From: Halobacteriovorax vibrionivorans
Lineage (GTDB): Bacteria > Bdellovibrionota > Bacteriovoracia > Bacteriovoracales > Bacteriovoracaceae
Length of the DNA: 64,000 nt
Reading direction: 5' to 3'
Assembly: GCF_003346865.1 (NCBI RefSeq)
Contig: NZ_QDKL01000001.1
Span: 310,001 to 374,000 of the forward strand
A program made the position numbers and the translations under genes. Positions 52,118-61,709 of this stretch are shown here, in pieces (within the stretch, counting starts at the first letter, position 1; each line of letters starts with the position of its first letter). Below the pieces are notes generated by a model. The model did no database searches and was not told the origin of the DNA. It was given only the letters and a program-made list of their open reading frames with translations.

Positions 52118-53437
52118 ATGTCACAAAACTTCAACGCATATCAGATCATTTCGAAAAAAAGAGATGGGAAGAGATTAACAGACGAAGAAATAAAATGGTT
52201 CATTAATGGAATCACTAATGGCGACGTCGCTGACTATCAAATGTCTGCACTTCTTATGGCAATCTACCTAAACGGGATGAATGTAAAAGAAACAGCGGCA
52301 CTAACAGATGCCATGCTCTACTCTGGAAAAACACTCAAGTTTAAAGGTGTGAACGTGATCGACAAACACTCAACAGGTGGTGTTGGTGATAAGGCCTCTT
52401 TTATTCTTGGGCCAATCGCTGCAGCATGTGGTGTAAAAGTTCCAATGATGGCCGGGCGAGGACTAGGTCACACTGGTGGGACAGTTGATAAAGTAGAATC
52501 AATTAAAGGATTTAAAACATCACTGACTCTAGAGCAATTTAAGAAGCAACTTAATAAAGAAAAGATTGTTCTGATTGGACAAACAAAAGATATCGCTCCA
52601 GCTGATAAGATTATCTACGGACTAAGAGATGTAACGGGAACAGTTGAATCAATTCCTTTAATTACAGCTTCTATTATGAGTAAGAAACTTGCTGAAGGTG
52701 CCAACGGTATTGTTATGGATATCAAAACTGGTGATGGTGCATTCATGAGCGATCTTAAAGATGCAAAAGCTCTAGCAAAGAGTTTAAGAGATACAGCAAA
52801 GCGTTTTGATAAGCGTATGGTTACAATGATTAGTGATATGAACCAACCACTTGGTCAATATATTGGTAACTCACTTGAGATTATTGAATCAATTGAAACT
52901 CTAAAAGGAAATGGGCCAAAAGATTTAACGGACCTAAGTGTTAAGCTTGCTGGTGCCATGGTTTATATTGCAGGAAAAGCAGAATCAATTAAAGAAGGTG
53001 AAAAGAAAGCACGTGCAGTTATTGATAACGGAAAAGCACTTAAAGTTTTCAAGAATCTTATAAAAGTTCAAGGTGGAGATGAAAAAGTTTGTGATGACTA
53101 CTCTCGCCTACCTGTTGCAAAACATAAGACAGTTTTTAAAGCACCTAAGAAAGGTTATATCTCAGCTATCGCATGTAAGCAGATGGGACTTCACTGTGTA
53201 AGTCTTGGTGGTGGACGTGCTAAAGCAAATGATAAAGTCGATTTTGGTGTTGGTTTTGTATTAAATAAGAAAGTTGGTGAGCAAGTTGCTAAGGGTGATG
53301 AGCTTGTTGTGATTTATCATAATAAGAATCAGAAAAAACAAGTAGATGGTATTTTAGCTGATCTTAAAAAAGATATTAAAATCACTACTGCTAAGCCAAA
53401 GCCAACTAAGTTAATTTTTGAGACGAAGGAAATCTAA
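52118..53437 (+). CDS. deoA: Thymidine/pyrimidine-nucleoside phosphorylase
   Basis: A 439-residue enzyme: DKHSTGGVGDKASFILGP, the family signature region MMAGRGLGHTGGTVDKVE, SKKLAEGANGIVMDIKTGDGAFM and a C-terminal RAKANDKVDFGVGF. It cleaves thymidine (or uridine) with phosphate to base and deoxyribose-1-phosphate. DeoA and Pdp are hard to separate by eye. AAAGGA before ATG. Its stop overlaps the punA ATG by 1 bp (TAATG). Confidence 0.94.
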   Translation: MSQNFNAYQIISKKRDGKRLTDEEIKWFINGITNGDVADYQMSALLMAIYLNGMNVKETAALTDAMLYSGKTLKFKGVNVIDKHSTGGVGDKASFILGPIAAACGVKVPMMAGRGLGHTGGTVDKVESIKGFKTSLTLEQFKKQLNKEKIVLIGQTKDIAPADKIIYGLRDVTGTVESIPLITASIMSKKLAEGANGIVMDIKTGDGAFMSDLKDAKALAKSLRDTAKRFDKRMVTMISDMNQPLGQYIGNSLEIIESIETLKGNGPKDLTDLSVKLAGAMVYIAGKAESIKEGEKKARAVIDNGKALKVFKNLIKVQGGDEKVCDDYSRLPVAKHKTVFKAPKKGYISAIACKQMGLHCVSLGGGRAKANDKVDFGVGFVLNKKVGEQVAKGDELVVIYHNKNQKKQVDGILADLKKDIKITTAKPKPTKLIFETKEI

Positions 53438-54258
53438 TGAGTGATTTACTTAAAAGACTTGAAGAATCAAAAGACTATATTGCGAGCAAATTTGATAAGA
53501 CACCAGAGATTGGAGTTGTTCTAGGTTCTGGTCTTGGAGGATTTGCGGATCTTTTAGAAAATAAAGTCGAGCTTCCTTACGAGGAAATTCCAGGTTTTAA
53601 AAAGACAAAAGTAAAAGGACACAAAGGACAATTAGTACTTGGTGAACTTTCAGGAAAAGTTGTTGCAGTTATGCAAGGACGAATTCACCGCTATGAAGGA
53701 CACTCTCTTGATGAAGTTGTTTTTCCAGTACGTGTTTTAAAAACACTCGGTGTAAAGAATCTTATTATTACAAATGCAGCAGGTGGAATTAATCTTGATT
53801 ATGGATCAGGATCTCTTGTTCTTATCACTGATCATTTAAATATGACTGGCGAGAATTGTCTTGTCGGTGAAAATATAGAAGAGCTTGGAACTCGTTTTCC
53901 AGATATGACTTATGCATGGTCACCTGCTCTTCGAGAAGTGGCCTTAGCTTCAGCAAAGGCAATTTCATATGACCTGAAAGAAGGTGTTTATGTTGGTGTA
54001 CTTGGACCAACTTATGAAACACCTGCCGAAATTCGCATGTATCGTGGACTTGGTGGAGATCTCGTTGGAATGTCCACAGTTCAAGAATGTATCGCTGCAA
54101 ATCATATGGGATTAAATGTCCTAGGTATCTCTTGTGTGACAAATATGGCGGCAGGGATTGAAAATACTGTACTTAATCACGATGATATTAAGCATGAAGC
54201 AGCACGTGTGATGGAAAAGTTCCTAGAATTACTAAAAGAAACAATAGCCCAAATTTAA
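53437..54258 (+). CDS. punA: Purine-nucleoside phosphorylase (trimeric, class I)
   Basis: A 273-residue enzyme with PNP landmarks: GVVLGSGLGGFAD phosphate loop, VAVMQGRIHRYEGHSLDEVVFPVR, LIITNAAGGIN, GPTYETPAEIRMYRGLGGDLVGMSTVQE and SCVTNMAAG. It splits inosine or guanosine with phosphate. Glu in YETPAE and an Asn in CVTNMA are the base-binding residues of the 6-oxopurine-specific class. Coupled to deoA; terminator follows. Confidence 0.96.
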   Translation: MSDLLKRLEESKDYIASKFDKTPEIGVVLGSGLGGFADLLENKVELPYEEIPGFKKTKVKGHKGQLVLGELSGKVVAVMQGRIHRYEGHSLDEVVFPVRVLKTLGVKNLIITNAAGGINLDYGSGSLVLITDHLNMTGENCLVGENIEELGTRFPDMTYAWSPALREVALASAKAISYDLKEGVYVGVLGPTYETPAEIRMYRGLGGDLVGMSTVQECIAANHMGLNVLGISCVTNMAAGIENTVLNHDDIKHEAARVMEKFLELLKETIAQI

Positions 54259-54263
54259 TAATT

Positions 54264-54285
54264 TCTCTCTACCTCGGTAGAGAGA
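54264..54285 (+). terminator. Terminator of deoA-punA
   Basis: TCTCTCTACC-TC-GGTAGAGAGA is a perfect 10-bp stem with a tight loop, followed by ACTTTGTT. The U-tract is short, so strength is moderate. Confidence 0.7.
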
Positions 54286-54347
54286 ACTTTGTTATAATAA
54301 ATACAATATCTAACCACGAGTGAATACTCGGCTTTCATGGATTGTAA

Positions 54348-55685
54348 ATGGAATCAAATTCGAATCAATCATCTAGAGAAATGCTCGAGGACATGAGTTT
54401 TTGTGTCTTTGATCTTGAAACGACAGGTGGAAATCAGAAAAAAGACAAGATTATCGAAATCGGGCTCGTCCAAATTGATAACTTAAAAGTTGGTGCTACA
54501 AAAAGTTTTCTCATCAACCCTGAAAGAAAGATTCCAGACTTTATTCAAAAACTAACTTCAATTTCCCAAGAAGAAGTAGAAGATGCACCAAAGATTGATG
54601 AAGTCATCGAAGAGGTTTTAGAATTTATTGGAGATCGCGTTCTCATCGCACACAACTCTTCATTTGATATCCCATTTTTAAATTCTGTTTTAAAAAGACT
54701 TGGGAGAAAAGAGCTAGAGAATAAGGGCCTTTGTACAAACCTTATGACAAAATACCTTATTCCAACCCTCATGAACTCAAATCTAAATTATATGTCGAGA
54801 ATCTTTGAAATCTCACATAACAAGGCCCACCGCGCTCTTGATGATTCAATTGCAACAGCGGAGCTATTTCTAAATTACTTAAATATATTTATTGCTAAGG
54901 GTATCAAAAAGATCAACCATCTCTACTACCCTAAAAACCGCTATGAATTGGACCTTTGTAATTTCAAAAAAGCATCGAGTAACTTAGAGGAAATTCGAGA
55001 TAAAATGAAATCGATTTTTGCTCCTTTTGTTATTACAGTAAAAGGAAAGAATGGAATTATTCTCTTCTCTTATCCTTGTACAAATAAAGAAAATGAAATT
55101 ACATATATTTGTGATCGTATTGCTGAACTTGAATGGCAGACAATCTCAATGAAGCTTTCAGGGCCAATCCTTGAATCTCTTATTCGATTCAATCATTCAT
55201 ATGCAAAAATGGATGAGACGGACAAAGAGAAATCAATTGATCTATTAAAAGAGAACCTCATTGGTAAAGAAAGCCTCGAGGAACTAAAAGGCCAATACAA
55301 AGAAGAGTTACAAAAAATAAAACAATGTGACTTTGTTCTCATGAATCACCTGGTACCAGAGCAGTATACAATCTACCCTCTAGGTGCACTTGGTATTCGC
55401 CAAGGACTAATCTTTCGCTATCCGGGACACGATAAGAAATTAATTCAATACATTAATTCAAAAACCAACCGCAAGAAGTCAGGGAAGCTAAAAGAAGTTA
55501 ACTTTCCAAAAGCACTAGCTGATATTACAAATCTCTATATGGCAAAGTGTATGAGAGAAGAGCGTGAACTTATCATCTTTAAAGACTCTTTTGCTTTAAA
55601 GAATAAAGAATTCTTCTTTGTGGAGTTTGAGAAATTCACACAGGCAAACCCTAATAGGTATAACTACCCAAAGGCCTTTATTTAG
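54348..55685 (+). CDS. DnaQ-like 3'-5' exonuclease with uncharacterised C-terminal domain
   Basis: A 445-residue protein. Residues about 15-185 are a DEDDh exonuclease: FCVFDLETTGGNQ, KIIEIGLVQ, LIAHNSSFDIPFL and HRALDDSIATAELF. The remaining 260 residues have no motif I know; they include YPLGALGIRQGLIFRYPG and are not UvrC/GIY-YIG, helicase or BRCT-like. The true Pol III epsilon subunit is about 240 aa, so this is a paralogue with an added domain. A short CGAGT-GAAT-ACTCG hairpin lies 18-31 nt upstream. It overlaps the convergent kinase-like gene by 4 bp. Confidence 0.8.
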   Translation: MESNSNQSSREMLEDMSFCVFDLETTGGNQKKDKIIEIGLVQIDNLKVGATKSFLINPERKIPDFIQKLTSISQEEVEDAPKIDEVIEEVLEFIGDRVLIAHNSSFDIPFLNSVLKRLGRKELENKGLCTNLMTKYLIPTLMNSNLNYMSRIFEISHNKAHRALDDSIATAELFLNYLNIFIAKGIKKINHLYYPKNRYELDLCNFKKASSNLEEIRDKMKSIFAPFVITVKGKNGIILFSYPCTNKENEITYICDRIAELEWQTISMKLSGPILESLIRFNHSYAKMDETDKEKSIDLLKENLIGKESLEELKGQYKEELQKIKQCDFVLMNHLVPEQYTIYPLGALGIRQGLIFRYPGHDKKLIQYINSKTNRKKSGKLKEVNFPKALADITNLYMAKCMREERELIIFKDSFALKNKEFFFVEFEKFTQANPNRYNYPKAFI

Positions 55686-57130
55686 AGAAGATTATAGATA
55701 ATTATATCTTGGCCAATGATATCCACACGGGAATTTTCAAGTCCTAATAAGTGACCAATCAGTCGCCCTAGAATCTTACTCTTTTGACCTTCTAGATTTA
55801 AATTTTTCACATTTAATTTGATGTCACTTCCATTTAAAGTGAAAGAACACTTTATAGTACTATCCCCTTTTTCAATGAGAAGTTCATGATTTTTTAAAGT
55901 CATCATCTCACTTAAAATTAAATAAAGAATAATTGGTAGTGAAGCACCACATATTTTTGCATTTTCTAATTGTGCTGAAACATTAGTTTCGATTGAAATC
56001 CCTGATTCAATTTTTCGATTACTAAGAAGTGTTGTTGCTTGCTCTAGAATTGTTCCAAAACTTTGGTCGAAACCTTGTTTTTCTTTAAGACGTGAAAAAC
56101 CTAAGAATGTACTCACTAGGTTTTGACAACGTTTCGCTGAAGCTTTCATCTCTTCTAAAGTTGCAGCATCTTCTTCGGCCCAGTCTTCGAGCTCTAACAT
56201 ATTAATTGCCGCTAGAATTCCGGCCAATGGATTATTTAATTCATGAGCAATAGAGCTAGTAATAATACCAAGCTCTGAATGTGATTTTGAATAATTAAAC
56301 TCCTGTCTTACAAGACAGATGATTTGTAGATGATTAGATGTTGACGATAGGATCTTATACTTATTTTCATCAATATCAATCCAGCCACTATCAACAGACT
56401 TCAGAAGTTGTCCTGGAGTTATTCCTAATTTTGAAAAATGATCGTTGTGAAAGTTTACAATATCATCATTTAAAATTACCACCGGAAAGCTAAGCTGATT
56501 GATCAGCTCACTGATACCGATTGCTTCATTTGCCAAGTCTTTATCATTAGCACTGATAAGGGTGATGGCATTTGCGATTCCAATGGCAAACTCTTGAGTA
56601 TTTTCACCTTTATTTTTTAAAAGATAATAATTCTCCTCATCTTCAAAACAATAGTCTTCAACGACTAAGTAATTTTGAGAAGTATTCTTTTTTATTTTTG
56701 TAATAGCGAATTCATTCTTAACATCATTGAGTTTAAAAATTGTACCGATAAAGTTACTATCACTTTCTTGATAGACCTTTTCAAGTATTACCCCACCTTC
56801 TCCAAGTTCATCTAAATTTGTTAAGTGCATGCTTTCATTTAACTTATAAAGTCGCTGTAGAGCGCGGTTAAAGTGCACTAAGTTCTTTAGGTGATCAATA
56901 CTTTCAACTTCTATAAGACAAGATTGAAGCTTTATAATAAGAGGTGATCCTGATTCTATTTCAAACTCAATTGGATATTCTAGGTCTTCATGAACTGGAG
57001 TGAAGCCAGCATAAACGAGCTCTCTTAAAACTTCTTCCTCAAGTGAGATATTAGTATGATAGTAGAACTTATCAACACCACTTGAAGTCGCATTGGCTTT
57101 TTCAGCACCTAGCTCCAATGAATTAATCAT
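55682..57130 (-). CDS. Histidine-kinase-like protein with degenerate ATPase domain
   Basis: A 482-residue protein. N-terminal 270 residues are an unrecognised sensory region ending in a PAS-like stretch (LSFPVVILNDDIVNFHNDHF). A HisKA dimerisation domain carries the H-box SSIAHELNNPLAG near residue 297. The C-terminal HATPase-like part lacks clear N, G1 (DxGxG) and G2 boxes, so ATP binding is doubtful. No membrane segment. Its ATG overlaps the xseA stop by 4 bp. No partner response regulator is adjacent. Confidence 0.75.
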   Translation of the reverse strand: MINSLELGAEKANATSSGVDKFYYHTNISLEEEVLRELVYAGFTPVHEDLEYPIEFEIESGSPLIIKLQSCLIEVESIDHLKNLVHFNRALQRLYKLNESMHLTNLDELGEGGVILEKVYQESDSNFIGTIFKLNDVKNEFAITKIKKNTSQNYLVVEDYCFEDEENYYLLKNKGENTQEFAIGIANAITLISANDKDLANEAIGISELINQLSFPVVILNDDIVNFHNDHFSKLGITPGQLLKSVDSGWIDIDENKYKILSSTSNHLQIICLVRQEFNYSKSHSELGIITSSIAHELNNPLAGILAAINMLELEDWAEEDAATLEEMKASAKRCQNLVSTFLGFSRLKEKQGFDQSFGTILEQATTLLSNRKIESGISIETNVSAQLENAKICGASLPIILYLILSEMMTLKNHELLIEKGDSTIKCSFTLNGSDIKLNVKNLNLEGQKSKILGRLIGHLLGLENSRVDIIGQDIIIYNLL

Positions 57131-58428
57131 GCCTTTGTCCCCTTATGAAGAGTAACCTTGCCGTCGGCATAATGAATATCAACATCCACATTTGATAATT
57201 TATTCATCTCTTTTGCACTTCCAATAACCTTATCTCCAATTTGAGTATAAGCATAACCACGAGTTAAAACGTTACGAGGATTCAATGCTGAAAGAATCTT
57301 TTCAAATTCTAGGTTGCGATTTTTAAATACTTGTACCTTTTCTTTAATAGCACGAGATAGCTTTTGAGCGATACGATCAAGCTCATAGCTATATTCATAT
57401 AGTGAAAGAATTTGTTCCTTTCTTTTTATTAAATTAAGTTTTTCAAGATCGTGTTTATATTCTGAAATCTTTGATCTAAGTGCTTGTAAGAAACTTAGTG
57501 GTGACGTTTCGGCCAGAACTTCATATCGAGTTCGAAGTTGGCCATCCATTGCGTTTTTAAGATCTTTTCTAACTCTATTTAAATCAGTTTCAATTGATAA
57601 AAACTTCTGCGTTAAAACTTCTGCGGCCGCTGATGGGGTCTCTGTTCGTAGATCTGCTACATAATCAGAAATTGTAAAATCAACTTGATGTCCTACTGCA
57701 CTAATAGTTGGTATTGGACAATTATAAATATCCCAGGCTAGAGCCTCATCGTTAAATGCCCAAAGATCTTCCATGGAGCCACCACCACGAGTTAGAACAA
57801 TAACGTCTAACATATCCTTAGTGCGCCCCTCTTCTTTTGCCTTGAGATGGTATGCAATTAATTTCTCTAATGCTTTTCTGATTGAAGCTGGTGCGTTATC
57901 CCCTTGAACAAGTGCCGGTGATAATAAGACTTGGTGATAATCAGACCTTCTTGCTGCAACATTTAAAAAGTCTTGTAGTGCTGCTGCGCCACGAGCAGTA
58001 ATAACACCTATTTTCTTAGGCATTGAAGGAATTGGTATTTTTGAACTCATATCAAAAAGACCTTCTGCCTGAAGCTTCTTTTTTAGTCTTTCAAATTGCT
58101 CCTGTAGATCTCCTTTTCCAGCTGGAACGATACGCTTAACAATTAACTGAAACGATCCTCTTTTTGGGTAGACCGATACTGAACCAGAAACGATAACCTT
58201 GTCTCCGGCCTTGATATTTTTAATTATCGGATTTCTCATGGCGTCCCCTCTAAAGAGGGCCATATTCATCAAAGCATTTGCATCACCTAGTGAAAAATAC
58301 CAATGACCAGCACCAGAAGAACTCAAATTTGAGACCTCACCTGTGACACTAATATTTTGGTAATTAGACTCGAGATTATTTTTTATATGGGTAATTAATT
58401 GGGATACAGAAGGTACTTTATTGGTCAT
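57127..58428 (-). CDS. xseA: Exodeoxyribonuclease VII large subunit
   Basis: A 433-residue XseA: OB-fold N-terminus (NISVTGEVSNLSSSGAGHWYF), then IGVITARGAAALQDFLNVAARR, VIVLTRGGGSMEDLWAFNDEALA, SAVGHQVDFTISDYVADLRTETPSAAAE and a long C-terminal coiled coil. With XseB it degrades single-stranded DNA to oligonucleotides. xseB is not seen here. No clear ribosome site before ATG 58428. Confidence 0.95.
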   Translation of the reverse strand: MTNKVPSVSQLITHIKNNLESNYQNISVTGEVSNLSSSGAGHWYFSLGDANALMNMALFRGDAMRNPIIKNIKAGDKVIVSGSVSVYPKRGSFQLIVKRIVPAGKGDLQEQFERLKKKLQAEGLFDMSSKIPIPSMPKKIGVITARGAAALQDFLNVAARRSDYHQVLLSPALVQGDNAPASIRKALEKLIAYHLKAKEEGRTKDMLDVIVLTRGGGSMEDLWAFNDEALAWDIYNCPIPTISAVGHQVDFTISDYVADLRTETPSAAAEVLTQKFLSIETDLNRVRKDLKNAMDGQLRTRYEVLAETSPLSFLQALRSKISEYKHDLEKLNLIKRKEQILSLYEYSYELDRIAQKLSRAIKEKVQVFKNRNLEFEKILSALNPRNVLTRGYAYTQIGDKVIGSAKEMNKLSNVDVDIHYADGKVTLHKGTKA

Positions 58429-58452
58429 TCAATAATGATGTCTTGAAAGGTG

Positions 58453-58487
58453 CGAAGTGAGAAGACGGACAGCGTCATCCCACTTCG
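58453..58487 (-). terminator. Two-part hairpin downstream of ctpA
   Basis: CGAAGTG (58453-58459) pairs with CACTTCG (58481-58487), enclosing an inner GACG/CGTC stem. On the minus strand it is followed by CACCTTTC, without a strong T-run. Located 8 bp after the ctpA stop. Confidence 0.5.
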
Positions 58488-58494
58488 AATATTT

Positions 58495-59847
58495 CTACAT
58501 CTTCTTGAATTTATTAACAGTATTTAAGAATTTAATTGCCTGAATAACCTGATAGTCCTCTGAGGCCGAATACTTTCTATCTTTGTCTTTATTCTTGATA
58601 TGTTTATTAATTTCACGTGCTCTTTCAATTCTCTTTTTACGAGCAATTTTCTCACGCTTAAGTCGCGCTTTTTTCTCTTCTTCAGTCTCAACAGTAGCAG
58701 TTAGGTGGTTTCTTAAATCAACTTCACGAATTCCACCATCGTCATACATATTCTCTTCAACAAACTCACCTTCGACCTGAGAAACCATAACATCTGGTTT
58801 GATCCCAAGGGCCTGAATCTTTCTTCCCTTTGGTGTCATATATTGAGCAATAGTAAGCTTAATTCCTGCATCTTCCGTAATTTGAGAAACAGTTTGCACA
58901 CTTCCTTTACCAAAAGAATTTGTTCCAACGACGATTGCACGTTTATGATCTTGAAGAGCACCTGCTACAATCTCAGAAGCTGAAGCACTTTTTCCATCAA
59001 TAAGAACGGCCAGAGGACAATCCAATTCTTTATGTCCGCTCTTTTTCACATAACGTATCTCTTTATTCTTAGGGTCACGTCCTTCTGTTGAAACAACGAC
59101 TCCATCATTTAAGAAAATCGAAGATAGATTTACTGCTTCATTTAAAAGTCCACCAGGGTTTGATCTAAGATCAAGAACAACACCTTTAAACTTCTTACCT
59201 AATTCCTTCTTATGCTTTTTTAATGCACGAACAACATGTCTTGCAGCATCTTTTTGGAATTGGCTTAATCGAATGACTACATAGTCTTTAACAGCATACG
59301 ACTTAACAGGCTTCGTTTTAATTTTTTGTCTTTTAACATCAAAGTAACGGATATCTCTTTCACCAGCTCTAAGGATACCTAAATTAATAACAGTTCCAAG
59401 ATCACCTTTCATGCGATCAACGGCTTCATCAAGAGTTATACCTATTGTCGACTCATTATTGATCTCAACAATCTTATCACCTGGCTTAAGACCAGCTTTT
59501 TCCGCAGGTGAGTCTTCAATTGGTGTCGTAATAACAAGTACACCATCTTTTTGTGTTACTTCAATTCCAAGACCACCGTATTCACCACTTGTATCTTCTT
59601 GCATCTTTTTAAATACTTCTTTATCTAAGAAAGCGGAATGCGGATCAAGTGTTTGAAACATACCCTTAAGTGCTCCATCAATGAGCTTATCGATATTAAC
59701 TTTTCGATAATAATTTGTTTCAATAATATGGATAACTTTATTAAAGAGCTCTAGTTTTTCAAAACGTGAAGCTTGTGAATCCTTTTCCTTGGCAAAGGTA
59801 GGAGTAACTAAGGCACTTAGAGCAAGGGCCAAAACTATCTTCTTCAT
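58495..59847 (-). CDS. ctpA: Carboxy-terminal processing protease (S41 family)
   Basis: A 450-residue exported protease: signal peptide (KKIVLALALSALVTPTFA), N-terminal helical part with TLDPHSAFLD, PDZ domain about 85-165 (GGLGIEVTQKDGVLVI), S41 core with LDLRSNPGGLL, catalytic Ser in GKSASASEIVAGAL (289-291) and Lys in SFGKGSVQ (314), and a Lys/Arg-rich C-terminal tail. Such proteases trim or degrade periplasmic cell-wall enzymes. It is 15 bp downstream of the envC-like gene. Confidence 0.95.
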   Translation of the reverse strand: MKKIVLALALSALVTPTFAKEKDSQASRFEKLELFNKVIHIIETNYYRKVNIDKLIDGALKGMFQTLDPHSAFLDKEVFKKMQEDTSGEYGGLGIEVTQKDGVLVITTPIEDSPAEKAGLKPGDKIVEINNESTIGITLDEAVDRMKGDLGTVINLGILRAGERDIRYFDVKRQKIKTKPVKSYAVKDYVVIRLSQFQKDAARHVVRALKKHKKELGKKFKGVVLDLRSNPGGLLNEAVNLSSIFLNDGVVVSTEGRDPKNKEIRYVKKSGHKELDCPLAVLIDGKSASASEIVAGALQDHKRAIVVGTNSFGKGSVQTVSQITEDAGIKLTIAQYMTPKGRKIQALGIKPDVMVSQVEGEFVEENMYDDGGIREVDLRNHLTATVETEEEKKARLKREKIARKKRIERAREINKHIKNKDKDRKYSASEDYQVIQAIKFLNTVNKFKKM

Positions 59848-59862
59848 ATATAAATCCTAATC

Positions 59863-60927
59863 TTATAATTTTATTTTATCGTTAATTAACTGTGCTGTAT
59901 TTTGTGCAGTATTCTTCTTTCTAACTTCAAAGTAAACCTTACTAAGATTTCCTTTCTTGATAGAAAAACGAGTTTTAGCAAGCGTGGAACCAAGTTTAAC
60001 CTTTTGTCCTTTTTTCACACTCGCAGCAAAGTCGCCAAGATAAATACTTCTAACATCTCCACCATGAGCAACCATAATGACATTACCAACATTTGCAAGA
60101 GAACCTACATACTCAATTGTTCCCTCTTTAGTAGCATAAACACCTTCGCCACTTTTTACTGTATAAGTAATCCCCTTTGATCCATTTTCAGCTGAGATAT
60201 ATTTCTTTAAAGGAATTGCAAAATTTGCTGCTAGAGTTGCGGCAGAAGACTTACTCGCATTCTTCGCTTTTGCAGCTTTTCTACGAGCTCTTTCTTTCTT
60301 TGCTCTTTGTTTAGCAAGATAAGACTTTTTTAACTCACCATATTCATTTTTAAGTTTTTCATGATTTTCTTTTTCAGTAAGAAAAACCTTAACTGTTGAA
60401 TTCTTTTCATTTTCAAGATTTCTAAGAACTGAATAAAGCTCTCTTTCAACCTTGGCAGTCTCTGTTAAGCGTGTTCTTAGATCAAAAACTTTCTTTTTTA
60501 GTTTTGTACAATATTCTATCTTCGACTGAATCTCTTTCTTTTCTTTCTTTAAAGATTTTAAGAGTAGTTGATTTTTTAATAAATCTTCATGAGTTGAATT
60601 TTCAAGATAACTTAGGGCCACATGACGAATTGCTTTTTTAACTTTCGTCTTATCATCTTCTAACTCATATAATGATTGATTAAGATTTTTTTCTATTTCA
60701 AATATTTTATAATCAAGATCCTGTCTTGACTTCATTGCTTGCAAGTAATCTTCATTCTTTATTTGTAGCTTTTCTTCAATTGAACGAATCTTCTTTTTAT
60801 AAGAATTAATCTTTTCTCGACTACTATTAACCTCTTTCTTTACAGCGTTATAATTTGTCGCTGCATTAGAGTTTAAAGCAATTGAAGATGCAATTAAAAA
60901 TGAAAGGAGTACTAAGCTTTTTGCCAT
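59863..60927 (-). CDS. envC: EnvC-like murein hydrolase activator (degenerate LytM domain)
   Basis: A 354-residue exported protein: signal peptide, a long coiled coil of about 200 residues, a basic Ala/Lys linker, and a C-terminal LytM/M23 fold (GEGVYATKEGTIEYVGS, GNVIMVAHGGDVRSIYLGDF, KVKLGSTLA). The zinc ligands of active M23 enzymes (HxxxD, HLHFE) are missing; KVYFEV stands where HLHFEV would be. So it should activate amidases rather than cut peptidoglycan, as EnvC does. It overlaps ftsX by 16 bp. Confidence 0.88.
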   Translation of the reverse strand: MAKSLVLLSFLIASSIALNSNAATNYNAVKKEVNSSREKINSYKKKIRSIEEKLQIKNEDYLQAMKSRQDLDYKIFEIEKNLNQSLYELEDDKTKVKKAIRHVALSYLENSTHEDLLKNQLLLKSLKKEKKEIQSKIEYCTKLKKKVFDLRTRLTETAKVERELYSVLRNLENEKNSTVKVFLTEKENHEKLKNEYGELKKSYLAKQRAKKERARRKAAKAKNASKSSAATLAANFAIPLKKYISAENGSKGITYTVKSGEGVYATKEGTIEYVGSLANVGNVIMVAHGGDVRSIYLGDFAASVKKGQKVKLGSTLAKTRFSIKKGNLSKVYFEVRKKNTAQNTAQLINDKIKL

Positions 60928-61709
60928 TCAAGTTTCCCAAGCGTATACAAAGCTGATGTTGAAATTAATAAAGCGCATATAGTTGCGACCAAGATTTCAT
61001 TTGGAGCAAAGAAAGCAAATGAGATAACAATTCCAAAAAGAGTCCATATAAGAATATTTGTTAAATACATCTTTAGAGCTACGTTCTTTTTTCTTTGAAA
61101 TTTCTCAATTAAATATGACACTTGCTTAAGGTCTTTTCTAATTGCAACAAATGCAACGATCCAAAAGATTGAAAGAACAACGATAGCAACCTGTAATGGT
61201 CTTCGCTTAACTTCCGTCATAACTTCCTTCCATGACTGGTGATTCGAGATTTTCTTTCTAATACCACCTAAAACGACGTTATCTTTACCTGTAAGTCTCA
61301 CTAAATACTCACGTATGAGATTAGTTGAACTCTCCGATACTTTCTCATCAAGAATAATTTTTAATCCTTTCATTGAGATAACTTCTGTAATTTCATTCTT
61401 ATCTAGATCAAGAACATCTTTTAACTGTTTAGTAACATTTAAGTTTTTAGAAGCACTAATACTTTCGATTGCCTTAACACCTGGAAGACCTTTAATTTTT
61501 CTTGTAATACTATTTGTATTTAGGTCGCCATCAACTAGAGCATTAAAGTAGTACTCATTTTGCATTGATGGAAGAGCACGAGAGATCTTCGCCTCAAAGT
61601 GATTATAATTTGATACGGCAACAACAAGAGTCATTGTTAAAATAGAAAATAGGATTTGACCAAAGAGATTGTTCTTTGAAAATCTTGCTAATTCCTTTAA
61701 ATAAAACAT
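60912..61709 (-). CDS. ftsX: Cell division ABC transporter permease FtsX
   Basis: A 265-residue permease with four membrane segments (near residues 18-35, 172-192, 212-232, 238-255) and a large periplasmic loop between the first two, as in FtsX. It couples FtsE ATP hydrolysis in the cytoplasm to EnvC in the periplasm. The order ftsE-ftsX-envC-ctpA with overlapping ends supports the call, which rests on topology more than on sharp motifs. Confidence 0.87.
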   Translation of the reverse strand: MFYLKELARFSKNNLFGQILFSILTMTLVVAVSNYNHFEAKISRALPSMQNEYYFNALVDGDLNTNSITRKIKGLPGVKAIESISASKNLNVTKQLKDVLDLDKNEITEVISMKGLKIILDEKVSESSTNLIREYLVRLTGKDNVVLGGIRKKISNHQSWKEVMTEVKRRPLQVAIVVLSIFWIVAFVAIRKDLKQVSYLIEKFQRKKNVALKMYLTNILIWTLFGIVISFAFFAPNEILVATICALLISTSALYTLGKLEWQKA

